Position numbers and translations under genes: made by a program. Under the pieces are notes generated by a model, which saw only the letters and a program-made list of their open reading frames with translations, was not told the DNA's origin and made no database searches. Source: Rotaria sordida (lineage: Eukaryota > Rotifera > Eurotatoria > Philodinida > Philodinidae). Taken from it: 64,000 nt of DNA. Positions 45,446-57,700 of the stretch are shown one piece after another. The stretch is from the NCBI GenBank assembly GCA_905250125.1, contig CAJNOL010000017.1:356666-420665 (forward strand). The letters run 5' to 3'. The number at the start of each line of letters is the position of its first letter. The stretch's first letter is position 1.

Positions 45446-46829
45446 TTATTCAGTAGTTGTATCATTATTCTTGGTAGCATTAGCTTCATCATCAGGTTGT
45501 AATAAAATTTTTCCTATATTTTGTCGATTATGCATACGCTGCATAGCTTCACCAACTTTTGACAATGGATAAATAGAATCTATTTGTGGTTTAATTGCAC
45601 CTTCATTATATAATCGAAATAATTCATCTATTGTTTCCAATGCTATCTCTTTTCCACTATCAAAATATTTTAATAAATAACCAAGATGATAACCAGCAAT
45701 ACTTTTATTGTCTGATAAAATCGATAATGAATTTGTTGAAAAACATTTATACCAAGTTTTAAATGCTGTAAATAATGAACGATTTTCACCACTAGCAGCA
45801 ACATTTGCAGCACCTATATATAGCGAAACAAATATATACATATTGATCAATAAAAAAAAAACAATGAATTCAATACATACCAAAATAAATGATTCTACCT
45901 AATGGTTTAAGTAAATTATAACCACGTACACTATCTTCTCCATTTAATGGATCCATAATTATATCAATACCTTTAGAAGAAGAAAAGCAAAATGATAAGA
46001 AAAAAAATGATGTTTTGTTTTTGGTTATTTACCATTAGGTGAAATTTTACGAATTTCAGCTACATAATCTTCGGTATGATAATCAATTGGATGTGTGCAT
46101 CCTGCTTCCTTGATAATATTATGTTTTGATCCTGAAGCTGTTCCAAAAACTGTTACATTTTTAACTGTTTTACATAATTGAATAGCTGCAATACCAACTC
46201 CACCTACAATTAAAATCCAAGGTTAGAAAACAAAAATGTATTATTTTGTTTTTCTTTACCTGCTGCCATATGTATAAGTACACTTTTATTTGGTCGTAAA
46301 TTTCCAAATTCAAATAAAATATGATAGGCAGTTATATAATTAACAAGTAAAGCAGCTCCATCTTCGAATGACATGTTATCAGGCATTTTGAAACAACGAT
46401 CATTTGAAAGAGTTACAAGATCGGCCCACATACCATCACCAGCAAATGCAACAACACGATCACCAACAGCCAACTGAGAAACATTTGACCCGATTGCTTC
46501 TACAACACCCGATGCTTCAAAACCAGGAACATATGGAAATTTAGGCGCTGGTGAATAGAGACCTTGTCTAATATTATAGAAGAAATTATTATAATGGAGA
46601 ACTATTTTCGATAAAATTGGAATCTAATATTTAAAAAAAAGAGAGCTTCTCACCGTCTCATTAAATCAGCAAAATTGAGTCCAGCAAATTTCACACGTAT
46701 GACTACTTCATCAGAATTTGGTTCTCGATATGGAATTTTTTTAATTTGAAGTTTATCATATCCACCTGCACCGACTAATTCCATAGCAGAAATTAAACGA
46801 GGTCTTTCATTTGCTTCACTTGATGCCAT
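45446..46829 (-). CDS. VAT1-like: VAT1-like quinone oxidoreductase, copy 2
   Basis: The same five-exon structure as copy 1, from Met at 46829 to TAA at 45446-45448. All family motifs are retained (GLNFADLMR, ALLVNYITAYH, HMAAGGVG, ENV/KNVTVFGTAS region, GYNLLKPLGR). The exon carrying the VAT1 signature and its flanking introns are essentially identical to copy 1. Differences: a few substitutions in exon 1 (SEANERPR against SEASEKPR) and around LKYFDSGKEI. The acidic tail is very short because a TAA replaces a CAA within TTTEQAQEKNE, and the repeat array is absent. It starts ~400 bases downstream of the V-ATPase C stop on the same strand. Probably functional. Confidence 0.92.
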
Positions 46830-47225
46830 TTAGTTGATAAAATCGATCAATCTAAAATCAATAGAGAAAAGAATAATCATTACTTATTGACATTCTAATG
46901 AGCTCTTTCTCTCCCTCTCTTTTTTGTATAAGATCTCATTGATATTCCATACATGCATAATAAAAACGTAAAAATCTAAATAATGTCGAACTCTTTACTG
47001 TAAACATAATCTTTATATTGTAGGTAAAAGATAGAATTTGTGTGTAAAACTAAGTCAATATGACGATGAAAAGAAGAACAAGACTTATATTCATTTTATT
47101 CATTCAAAGATCATGTTAGTTATATCAATAAAAATAAGACATAAATGTGTTTCGGTTTTTTTTCGTTTTAAATAAAAAACTTAAAATAAATTGCACACCA
47201 AAAAAAAAATATGAAAAATGTGTAT

Positions 47226-49774
47226 TCATTTTTTATTCATATCAATATAATCAAGATCTAATTTAAAATAAACATATGGATAATATTCTTGTTGTAATGA
47301 AAATACGCCGGGAATATCAATTGGCTAGAAAACAGAAACGAATTTAATGAAAACATATATTTAATTTGTTTTGTTTTACTTCATCAAATCTTGATCTATC
47401 TGATTGATCGAGATAACCGAATAATTGATCAAGTATATCACGCAAACGTTTGGTTGATTTTCGAGTTGGATGCATAATAATAGCAACAAAATTTACTGGT
47501 AAACCATATCTATATAAGACAATAAAATTGATTATAGAATTTGACTTAAGATATATCATTACAATATCTTAGTTTTCTCTAAAAAACTTTAGATTATTCA
47601 TCTTATATGATAGTCTACTTCAGAAGACTAAACTCAACTCACATATCGAATCGTACCTTAAAAGATCGGATAGAGTAACTCTGCACATCTCTATATCATA
47701 ATCAACGCAATATGTGTATGAAATGTAAACTATTTGTAAACATTCATATAAGGATTCCTAGCAATTACCTTAGAACAGATTCAACAAAAACACGTAATGC
47801 TTTGATATGCATTGATGCTGAAAAAATTTCGCCAAAATTAATTTTAAGCCAACGAACAAGATTAGCATAAAGTTTTTGTCGTTCAGTTTCAAGTTCTCGA
47901 ATTTTGTCACGTTCATTTATAAATGCTTGTTCATTAAATGTAAAATCTCGTACAGTAAATCTTCAAATACAAAAAAAAAACAAACAAACAATAATTCTCT
48001 TATTCTTTTCTAATATTTAATATACTTATTTTCTCGACATTTATGTCGAAATGTATCTTCTGTTTTTTGAAATAATGTTACAGTAAATAAAGCATAATCT
48101 TGATCTTGTGTTATTAATTCAGTTGTACGTGGTACAATCATGGCACATAATGTTTCATATTTTGTATACCAATCATTTATGAATGCTTTTGGTACACATA
48201 CTAATAAAGTTTTTAAATATTCACTACCCAAAACAAAATGTTCTTTTTTTACAATATCATTTAAATTACGTGTTAATAAACTACCACTAAAATAAACATT
48301 TTTTATTAACAGAAAAGAAAAAAAAAATGTTCATACGTCTGTTTTTTTTCAAATGATTCTAAATTTTGTTTAACATTATTATATGAATGACTACGAAGTT
48401 TAAGTTCATTCTCAATATGTGTTGTTGCCTAAAAAAATAAAACAAAATCAATTCTAATATATTCGCTTCTTCAATTTAATATATATATCGTTCGAAAGAG
48501 ATTCAGACAGTATCTTTCAGATATTAGTTATTCTAGATGATACTCTGAATTCTAATGTTTATTTCAATGATAAATTGGATAAATGACGATGCGAGCTTAC
48601 GACTTTTTTCAAGTTCAGTTGGAATATATTATATGCCGACAAAAATCGATCGTGTCTATTTTCACTTCTACTTCATTTACTATGTATTCTCAAATACTTC
48701 AAAATAAGATTTAACGAGATCATATTGATCTCTTTCTGGTCTCAGTCTTAAATTCGTTGTTAAAACTTTGCAAATTTCTTTAACTCTTTAAATCTATCTG
48801 ACACATAGTTTCTTTCTATATACATCAAAATGAAAGAATAAACTTGAGAAAAATTTTTTCAATGATATAAGAATTAATTTCAATTTCTAAACTACATATT
48901 CATGGAAGGACAGAGCCTGACAGATCTAAAATTTTCAGATCTGATCGAACCATACTTTAATACTCTCAATCAAATTTTCTTATCGGAATTGGATAGTTGC
49001 CCCAAAGATACGAGATATTTTTTTGTATTCGGTGACTAGCGCACTCTACACATTTCTTAAATGACTATAGCCCGTCGGCTTGAAAATTTTCGAATCCGGA
49101 CAGTCTCTAGTAAATGATCTAGTCTATAAAACAAAAATACTAACAATGTTATTTGCCCTTATTTATCCTTACGTTCAATGGAAGAGTTAAATCTGGAATA
49201 AATGCTAATAACATACTTTTGAAATAATTTCTGCGAGATTCTTTAATGATTGTTTAGTTGGATATTTTGCATGATCCCATTGAAATTCTGTAATATATCG
49301 TATTGGATCAACTAAATTTTGATTTCATTAATAATAGAAAATAATTGAAAATGTTATACATACGACCATTTGGTCCAACAACAAGATTTTCTGCAAGACG
49401 ATTACGATCATCATCAAGAATATCATGAAAGAAAAATTGTGTTAATTTTTTAGCAACTCTAAAACAATTTAATTTTGTAGATTTACATATAGAAATTTTT
49501 TTTCTTATATTTATACCCTTCAATATAAGTATCAAGTCTAGCAAGATCATCCGAAAGTGCAACAAGTGAATCGAGTGTACCAACCTATAATATGCAAAAA
49601 CTAAATGATTTGAAAATAGATTATTTATTTTATTAATTTTGCCTTTAAATCAGGAATATTAAATATATAATTAACAGATAATTGATCTCTGGCTGTAGCT
49701 CGACAAATTTCATCAAAACTTTGTCTTGGTGCTGATTTTCCTGGCACGGATATAATCCAATATTCTTCAGACAT
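47226..49774 (-). CDS. ATP6V1C: V-type proton ATPase subunit C
   Basis: Subunit C of the V1 sector, the peripheral stalk protein that bridges V1 and V0 and controls reversible assembly of the vacuolar proton pump. Exons include 49774-49643, 49584-49517, 49458-49364, 49311-49217, 48428-48337, 48286-48026, then further exons to 47324-47226. Family landmarks in order: [100 protein letters not shown]-like segment, [18 protein letters not shown] and the C-terminal [13 protein letters not shown]. Expected length for the family (~380 aa). The first intron uses a GC donor. The last exon and intron are the part copied into duplication copy 1. Confidence 0.95.
48480..49216. other. Large intron of ATP6V1C
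   Basis: Lies between the exons 49217-49311 and 48337-48428. No gene or clear inverted repeat was seen in it. Confidence 0.5.
49585..49642 (-). other. GC-AG first intron of ATP6V1C
   Basis: The minus-strand donor reads TTAAAG|GCAAAA and the acceptor TATTATAG|GTTGG. Family similarity (NIPDLK then VGTLDSLV) and phase 0 fix both ends, and no GT donor is available at that position. Confidence 0.7.
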
Positions 49775-51560
49775 TTTGATGATTAATTGCAATAATAAAA
49801 ATAATATAGACTATTAGAACAAAACAATTAAAGTATTTATTACATCAAAGTTTTATTGGTTACGAATATCAACCAATAAAAAAATAAAATAATAATAATA
49901 ATGTATTTATGAAAAATTTTTAAATCCAAAAGAACTATTCTTTAAAATATTTATTATGAAATTTCATTATTTCAATTGAAATATTTTTTATGTAGACATC
50001 TTCTATTGCAGCTGATCGCATTGTATCTGTTTTCAGATCTAGCTCGAGGCACAGCGAACATTGAGAAAGGACGGTACCGCAATCTTTTGGCAGGATATAA
50101 AAAATTTTTTTCTAAAAGAGCACACGAAAAATTCTTGCCTGTTTTTATCTCCATCATATCAATTCAATATAATTTTTTCAATCATATAATGAAGTTATTT
50201 GAAATTATATTTGCATTTACATTTGTAGTTCAAATTTTTGTTATACTTATTTCCTTTTGGTTAACTATTCAATGAGTATGCATGCATACGTATTAACCAT
50301 CATTTTATACTACTGAATTCGTTTTCTTTTTTCACTTATATACATCTATGCACATTACAATGTCTTCGTTGTGTCAATAGTCTTCAAGTAAAAGTGTATG
50401 CGAATAGTTTCTGTTAGTCAAAGAGATACTCAAGAAATCAAAACAACTTATTGCATACGCTCGATGTGAAAGATTTTCTATATACATCACCGAGAGAGTG
50501 CGCAAAAGAAAATGATTGAAGCGGATTTTTTTCTCAGTGTATTGTGATTGCATTTAGAAGAGAAAAAGATAATCAATAAAACAAAGACCATTTATAACCT
50601 TCAAACGTGCATTTTATCCTCTGATTTAAAAAAAAAATGCTCTGTCGTTGTATCACCAATAGTTATTAAGCAATTTATGATCGATATCGTGTATCATTTT
50701 TTTTTATTTTTTTTGCGGTATGCGAAAATAAAGTAAGGATATTTGATCTTGTCTTCATACAACTCATTCCTTTTGATGTCAAACAATGGTTTTTTTAAGC
50801 TATCGATCATGTATTTTAAATTGATCATGATCATGATCATGGTTATAATTATATCATATTTGATTTACATGGAAAGAAAAATTTAGAAATGTATTACCAT
50901 TATTGGAAACTTTGCTCGTTAAGTATATGAAAATATTTATTTCAAAGTACAAAACAAAAAAGAAAGAAATTTTCTTATTTATTACTCTATATCTGAAAGC
51001 ATTGATTGTATGTGTGTACCTGGTCGCATCTTGATGGTTTCGATTCTTTTTTTTTTCGTTTGCTTTTGGTTTTTTTCTTTGCTGGATTGGTCATATATCA
51101 AGATTGTCTTTTTATGTGATATCACTATACCATTAATGTCTCGTTTTTTATTTCTTTTCGATAATGAATATTTCAATAGATTATGTTGAAAATCAAGGCT
51201 AGCCAAGGATTTGCCGTATCTACGAGAGGAAAAGGTTATCTTTAATCGTGTAGGCTAATTTGTTTGACTCGATTGCATTGGTACTGAGTCTTGTTGAAAC
51301 AAAGATTAACTTTTTTTTCTCTTCTTCGTCATAGTCAGTGGTCTAATGTAGGCGACATAACATTCTTCTGCTCCATGTTCACTCGATAGAGTCTTTGAAT
51401 AGTTCGACATTTTTTTTCTTCTTCTTTCATGAGAAAGAGAAACAGAAGACGATCACGTAATAGTTACTCTCGAACATCTTAGTAAAAGGAAGAAAAACGA
51501 AATAAGAACAAAACATATAAATATATAACATACGCACGCTTTGTTTGTCTCTAGATCATT
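49775..51560. other. Intergenic DNA between ATP6V1C and EPS8
   Basis: The two genes are divergent, so this holds both upstream regions. No gene supported. A TGATCA repeat palindrome lies near 50822-50842. Open frames here (for example 49976-50275) lack similarity. Confidence 0.5.
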
Positions 51561-51708
51561 ATGCTTAGTCCACTTCGACGAGGACATCATCATGAATTTG
51601 ATGAGTAAATTATGAGATTTATTATTTATTTTATTTAATTTATTTTATCTAGTGATCCCATGTCTGCACGTACAATAAATGGTCATGGAGAACATTGGAA
51701 ATCTTCAG
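51561..51708 (+). other. EPS8 alternative 5' exons (form 1)
   Basis: ATG at 51561 (MLSPLRRGHHHEFDDDP) in a 44-base exon, a 48-base intron, then 51653-51708 ending in phase 1 at TCTTCAG|GTAAA. It can join the acceptor at 52804 in frame. Confidence 0.6.
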
Positions 51709-54700
51709 GTAAAAATCTATGATGAGTATTTAATCTATTATTGATTAACTTTATATAGTTATTTCTTCGATAAGTATAATACTACTTATCTTTATTTGAA
51801 TTTTCAATAAAAAATTTTCAAACGGTTTCTCGTTTTTTAATCGATTGTTAGTTGTTGCTATCGTTTATTATCTCGCTTTATTTGGTCATATATCACATCT
51901 ACTCATTTATCCACCTACATAAATATATATATATATACATATCTTGATCGTAATTGTTGGCTGATTTCTCATAGATTTACGTAAGGTTTGACACGTATGA
52001 GTCAAGAATAAAGCGTGATAAATATAGTAACAATGAGATATTCTTCTTCCTCTTCTTCTTTTTTCTGTTCCGTGTTTCTTCTTTTTTCTTCATCAGGTTT
52101 TATTATTTGTCCACGATGAATGAATAATTCCTTATACCATGATTCGTTCTTTTATTTGGACAAAGTTGGTTAAGTTTTTTCTTTTTTTTTTCATTTTCTT
52201 CTTCTATTTCTCTTTTTCATTTTCTTCAAATTGGTTGTCGTCGTCCGTCTACTACAGGAAAGCGGGCTCTACTAGTTATAAACATTACAATTATTATTTT
52301 TCGAATCCTTATCCGTCAAACCTACTTACACAATCATATTTTCACAAACATTCAGACGAGAAGAAAAAAAAAAGACGAAAAAAAATAGAGAATTTAAAAA
52401 AAGACACACGTCAATCACCAACACCTTTTTTTTTCCTTCACTTAATTCGAATCAAAACAAAACAGTATCGCAGCATTATTATTACTTACTTATTCGTCGT
52501 CAACGTGATCTGTAAAACGAGACAAAATAGAATATATTTATATACAAAAAAAAACATAGCGGAGGAGAAAGTGAAGGATTAAACTTCAAATGACTTTTAA
52601 TCGAAGTCGACTACCTTTTGATGGTCGTCTAGCTAACAATTATACACCTTCACGTTATTACTTTAGTAATAAACCTAAGGGTATGTTATTGTATATTAAC
52701 GCTTGTATTAGTCATTTAAAAATCTATAAGTGTATAGGATGAATTTGATTTTTTTGTAACAAACTAGAAGGAAAAATTTAATCTTATTTTTATTTATATC
52801 TAGACCGACCAAATGCATCTTTTTTAAACAATAATATATTACCTGATGTTTATACACCACGTCCAAATTCATCTGCATTAAATCTTGATTTATCACGAGC
52901 ATTTCGTGTTGATGCTTATCTATTAGCTATTGTGCGAATTGACGATAAACGAAGTAAGTTTGAAGAATTTTTTGATTTAAACATAGATATTTCTATACAA
53001 ACATCAGGAAAAAAAGTTTTATGTGTTTCTTTTTATTTGAAAATGCTTATGAATGCAAATGTTAGATATTTCATCAACACTTATCTTTAGATAGTTTCTA
53101 TTCGGCTGAAGTTGTTAGTAAATTACGTCAAAAAGAACAAACACAAAAATTTATTAATAAACCATGTTCATTATTTGTTACTGATCGTTCATTTATCATA
53201 TTTGATCGAGCAACACAAGTAATATATAAAGGGTGGTCCAGAAGTTCTGAATCGATTTGTATAATTAATTTTTTTATATTAAAACATATACTTAAAAATG
53301 TGTATCTATGATAAAAAGATGCAGTAAAAGACGCTCTACAAAACAGCCTATGACTGATCCTCCCTGACTCATATAATAAGAAAGTTATAGGCTTAGAAAT
53401 GTGCTTCACAAAAAAGAAAAATTAACCATGGACTTTCTTCGTCTGATGGTGCCTTCAGTAAAAGTCCCGTAACTTCATCAAAACAAAAGATTTTTCGATC
53501 GGGTTTGCTTTATTTTGATCAGAAATGATTGCTCTTCTCTACCTAATTGCAAAATCAAACTTCGATCACGTTTTTTGTTTCTTGGTTGGACACATTGTCG
53601 GAAACGGACGTCTTAGATTTTTGAAACTTCATTCTCGAGCACACCATCTACTGTAAAAACTTTTTTTGCAGACCACGAGAAAGAGTGCACTTGAAAGTAT
53701 CAAACACAAACTGAGTTCTCGCTTTTGCTAAGCTTTTCACGGAAATAATACAACAACAAAAAAGTTCGAGTCGAAAAAATACCGAACTTACAAAATTTTC
53801 ATTTTTTCCGCGTCGCGCCTAATTTGCTTAGTTGCCTTGATTGAAGGCCTGAAATTAAAGTTTAGATATGATTTTGAAGAGAATTTCATGGCGCTTCTAT
53901 CTAAAAAGGAATTTGTTTTAAAGGACCTAAGGAACAGGAGTTCAAGCAAAAATACCGAGGTCGAGTTCACCGTTAATTTTTCTTTTTCGTGAAGCACATT
54001 TCTAAGCCTATGACTTTCTTATTATATGAGTTAGGGAGGATCAGTCATAGGCTGTTTTGTAGAGCGTCTTTTACTGCATCTTTTTATCATAGATACACAT
54101 TTTTAAGTATATGTTTTAATATAAAAAAATTAATTATACAAATCGATTCAGAACTTCTGGACCACCCTTTATATATATATTTTTCTTTTTGCTATGTATT
54201 TATCAATAAATAAATTTGAATGTATATGTAGATTATTGCAGAAACAATTCCACTTGAAAATGTTGATCCAACATGTGTATACTCTGATGAACAAGATACA
54301 CTTAATGATATATTTATGTATCGTGTATTGGATCGGCATTTAACATCAATAGCAAGTCAGGCTAGTAATTCAAATAGCAATGAATTAACACATGCAATTG
54401 TATTTAAATGTTCAAATAAAGAATCGAAACTTCTTGTTGATAATATTCGAAGTGTAAATGGAAAGCCATTAAAAAGTTCTCGAAGGTATTTTGAATGGAT
54501 TTATTTTTCATTAGATTTTTGTTTTTTTTCATATTTTATGAATGTTCAGTACTCGGTCAGAAACACGAAGTACAATTGATCGTCGTTTAATTGATACTGG
54601 GAGAACAACACCTTATAATTCACAACAATTATTACATGAACCTTTACCAATGAATAGTAAGTTGAATTAATTGATAACGTTGTTTTTCTTTAAATAACAC

Positions 54701-57700
54701 TTTTTTTGTTTCAAAGATCCAGCATATGTTGTTGGTCCTCAACATTCATCACGTACAATAAGTCAACCACATTCAACTGTGGTTTCAACAGATCATTATA
54801 GACGTTTAACAGAAGAACTAAATAAATGTTTTGATGACATTGAATTATTTATACGCTATATTGAAGCAATTATGGAATATACCAAAGAATTAGAACGTGA
54901 TTATCGACGAAAGGATAAAAAATCAAGTAGATAGTTTACTATTTTTGAATATTTTATATATTTTTATCATGATTCTTTTTTCGTTTGTTTGAAGGTGGTT
55001 TAAAACAAATGGTTGAAAAACTACCTGATGACAGATATTTTATTGATATATTACAAAAATTTAAACATTCATTTAATCTTTTAGGTGAATTAAAATATAT
55101 AATACATAGTCCAAATGCACCTGAATTAATTCATTATTTATTATCACCATTACAACTTATTTTACATACATTACGTTCAAAACATCCAAATCAATTACAA
55201 TTAGCATACGATATATGGACGCCTGCATTAACAAAAGAAGCAAGAGAACTATTAATAAATTGTTTAACATCAAAAGAACAAGAAGTTCTATGGAATCTTG
55301 GTCCAGCATGGATTCGAACAGCGTAAGAAATTATACGAATGAAAAAAGAAAAAACAACAAATCATTAAAATTTCAATCATTCTTATTTAATGTTTAGTGA
55401 AGAAGTACCACAAAAAATTGTTGAATATCGACCACTATTCTTTGAAGGTCGTCCAATATGGTTTCAAGAACCATCTAATGATTATTCATTACAATCAGCA
55501 CGTAGTATCGATGAACGTCAACCATCAGTTTGGTCTTCTCCTCGAGTATAATGAATTTATTTATATATTTTTTCTTTTGTTTTAATTAAAACTTCTTTTT
55601 TAGCAACCAAATCAAAATAATAATAATAATGGTTCATCAATAAATCATCATACAACATTTGCACGACAACCATCACCAGCTGCACAGTTTGATACATCAA
55701 CTGTTGATCGTTCAAATAAAACCAGTGTAGTAGAAAATTATAATGAACATGCTTGGGCTATTGATAGAAAACGTGCTGGAGCAAAGTAAATGATTAAATT
55801 CAAATATTATTTTAATAATACAGTTTATTTTTATAAAGAATTTATGTTGTAAAATTTGATCGTCAAGGACAAAATAATAAAGAATTAACTGTACGATGTG
55901 GTGAATTAATTGAAATTGAAAATAATTCAAAGAAATGGTGGCGTGCAAGAAATTTTCATGGTGATGTTGGTCATGTACCACATAATATTGTCGATGAAAT
56001 CGAACTAGAACAGTTATTAGTTGTATGTAGAAATAATTTATTTAAATGTGTCTTTTTGATTTTACTTATTTATTTTTATGAAAAAAAAAAAATATATAAT
56101 TTCATTTTTTTTTCTTTTCATTATAGAAAAATACATCATCGAATACGTCAGGTATAAATTCGCATCGTCTTCTAACAAACGCAAATAATCGTTCGCGTCA
56201 TAACTGATCAAAATAATATAACATTAAAATATCAAGCTTATGCTATCTCTTCACTTTATCACACCTTTATTCGCTTTTTTCTCTTCTTATTTGTCTTTTT
56301 TTCTTGTAATTACTGCATGTGTACTATACACTCTCACTTCTTTGTTTCTTTATTGTGCTCATTCGTACACGTATGATCTCTGTGTGTGTGTGTGTGTATG
56401 TATATTTTTAATCCAACTTATTCTTGCTATCTAAAATAGAAATATAAGTGAGTGTATCATAACACTCATTTTTTAATCATCAATAATGATCACAAGAATA
56501 AATTCAAATAGTGAGATTTTAAAAAATAATTCGTTTTATTTGTCTTTTTTTTCTTCTTCTGTTTATGCATTCGCGCAAAAACAGTATCTTTTCAATTTAT
56601 ACTGTATAACTGCACGTATAAAATATCAATTTCATCAAAAATATTGCAATCATTTTCTTTGTATGTATATACATAGAATTTTTCTTTCTCTATCATTATG
56701 TGTACATCCATTTTTCTTTGTTGTTTTTTTTTGTCTATGGGAGGAGAAAGAAAACAATAATGCTATTGTTATTGAGCATGTTGTGCCAATAGTAGCCATC
56801 TGATATTGTTAGTTTTGTTCGCTCAATTTCATATTATAATAACTTAGCCAACAATATGGATATCGACGGGCAATTGGTTTTTTTCTCTTCAATGTATATC
56901 TTACTTGTTTTAACCAAAATTATAATAAATTGTTTATGTAATCATATCTTTCAAATGTCATTATGTTGATTTGTTTTTAATTATTCTTGATTTTTTTTCT
57001 TTTATTGTTGTATTTATCAATCTTTTCTCATTCATGTTTTCCTTTCGAACTTCTTCAATCTTCATCATGTTAAAACATGAATAAACCAAATGTGAGTGAG
57101 TGAGAGAGAATAAAACATACACACACACATACATCAGCTTTTGATTTATTGCTGCGTTTTTCACACACACACACATACACATAATTCTTCTTTGCACTGT
57201 AGACAAAAATACTGATCATAGTTGTCATAGAAAAAGAAATGAAAATATATACAATGTCTCTTTATCTATGTGCTTTAGTCGTTCTTCCACGTCCATCAAG
57301 TGCACCTAATCGAGGATTCACTCATGTCAATGGACATCATCAACATAATACTAATGGTTATACCCAACATCTTCTTCGTTCACCATCCAATGGAAATAAT
57401 TTTATTATGCAATCAAATAGCACTACATATACAAATCCGACAATTATTAGAGATCACTTATTACAACAAACATTTTCACCATTAGTTTCTTCTCCACCAC
57501 TTGCTCCTTCTCCTCCTCCACTATCGATTCCACCACCACCACCAATGCCATCACAATTATTAACTAATCGATCATCCACATGGTCAACATTGCAATTACC
57601 AGAAAGTAATAGAAAAGGACGACGTTCTCGTTCAAATACCAATTTGTGTAAGTTTCCAAAAAAGAAAAAGAATACAAGCCAGCATTATTTTTACTTCGAC

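Larger units (their letters stand above)
44299..47364. repeat. Segmental duplication, copy 2
   Basis: Counterpart of 33080-36263 in the same orientation. The left edge holds a ~30 base remnant of the PKC exon B 3' end; the right edge runs into the intact last exon and last intron of V-ATPase subunit C. The VAT1 core is almost identical to copy 1, introns included, whereas 44330-45400 is visibly more diverged. Confidence 0.9.

Noticed and set aside
52139-52582. 147-codon open frame upstream of EPS8 exon 52590
   Set aside because: Low-complexity Phe/Ser then Lys-rich sequence from T- and A-tracts, no similarity; more likely 5' UTR or intron.
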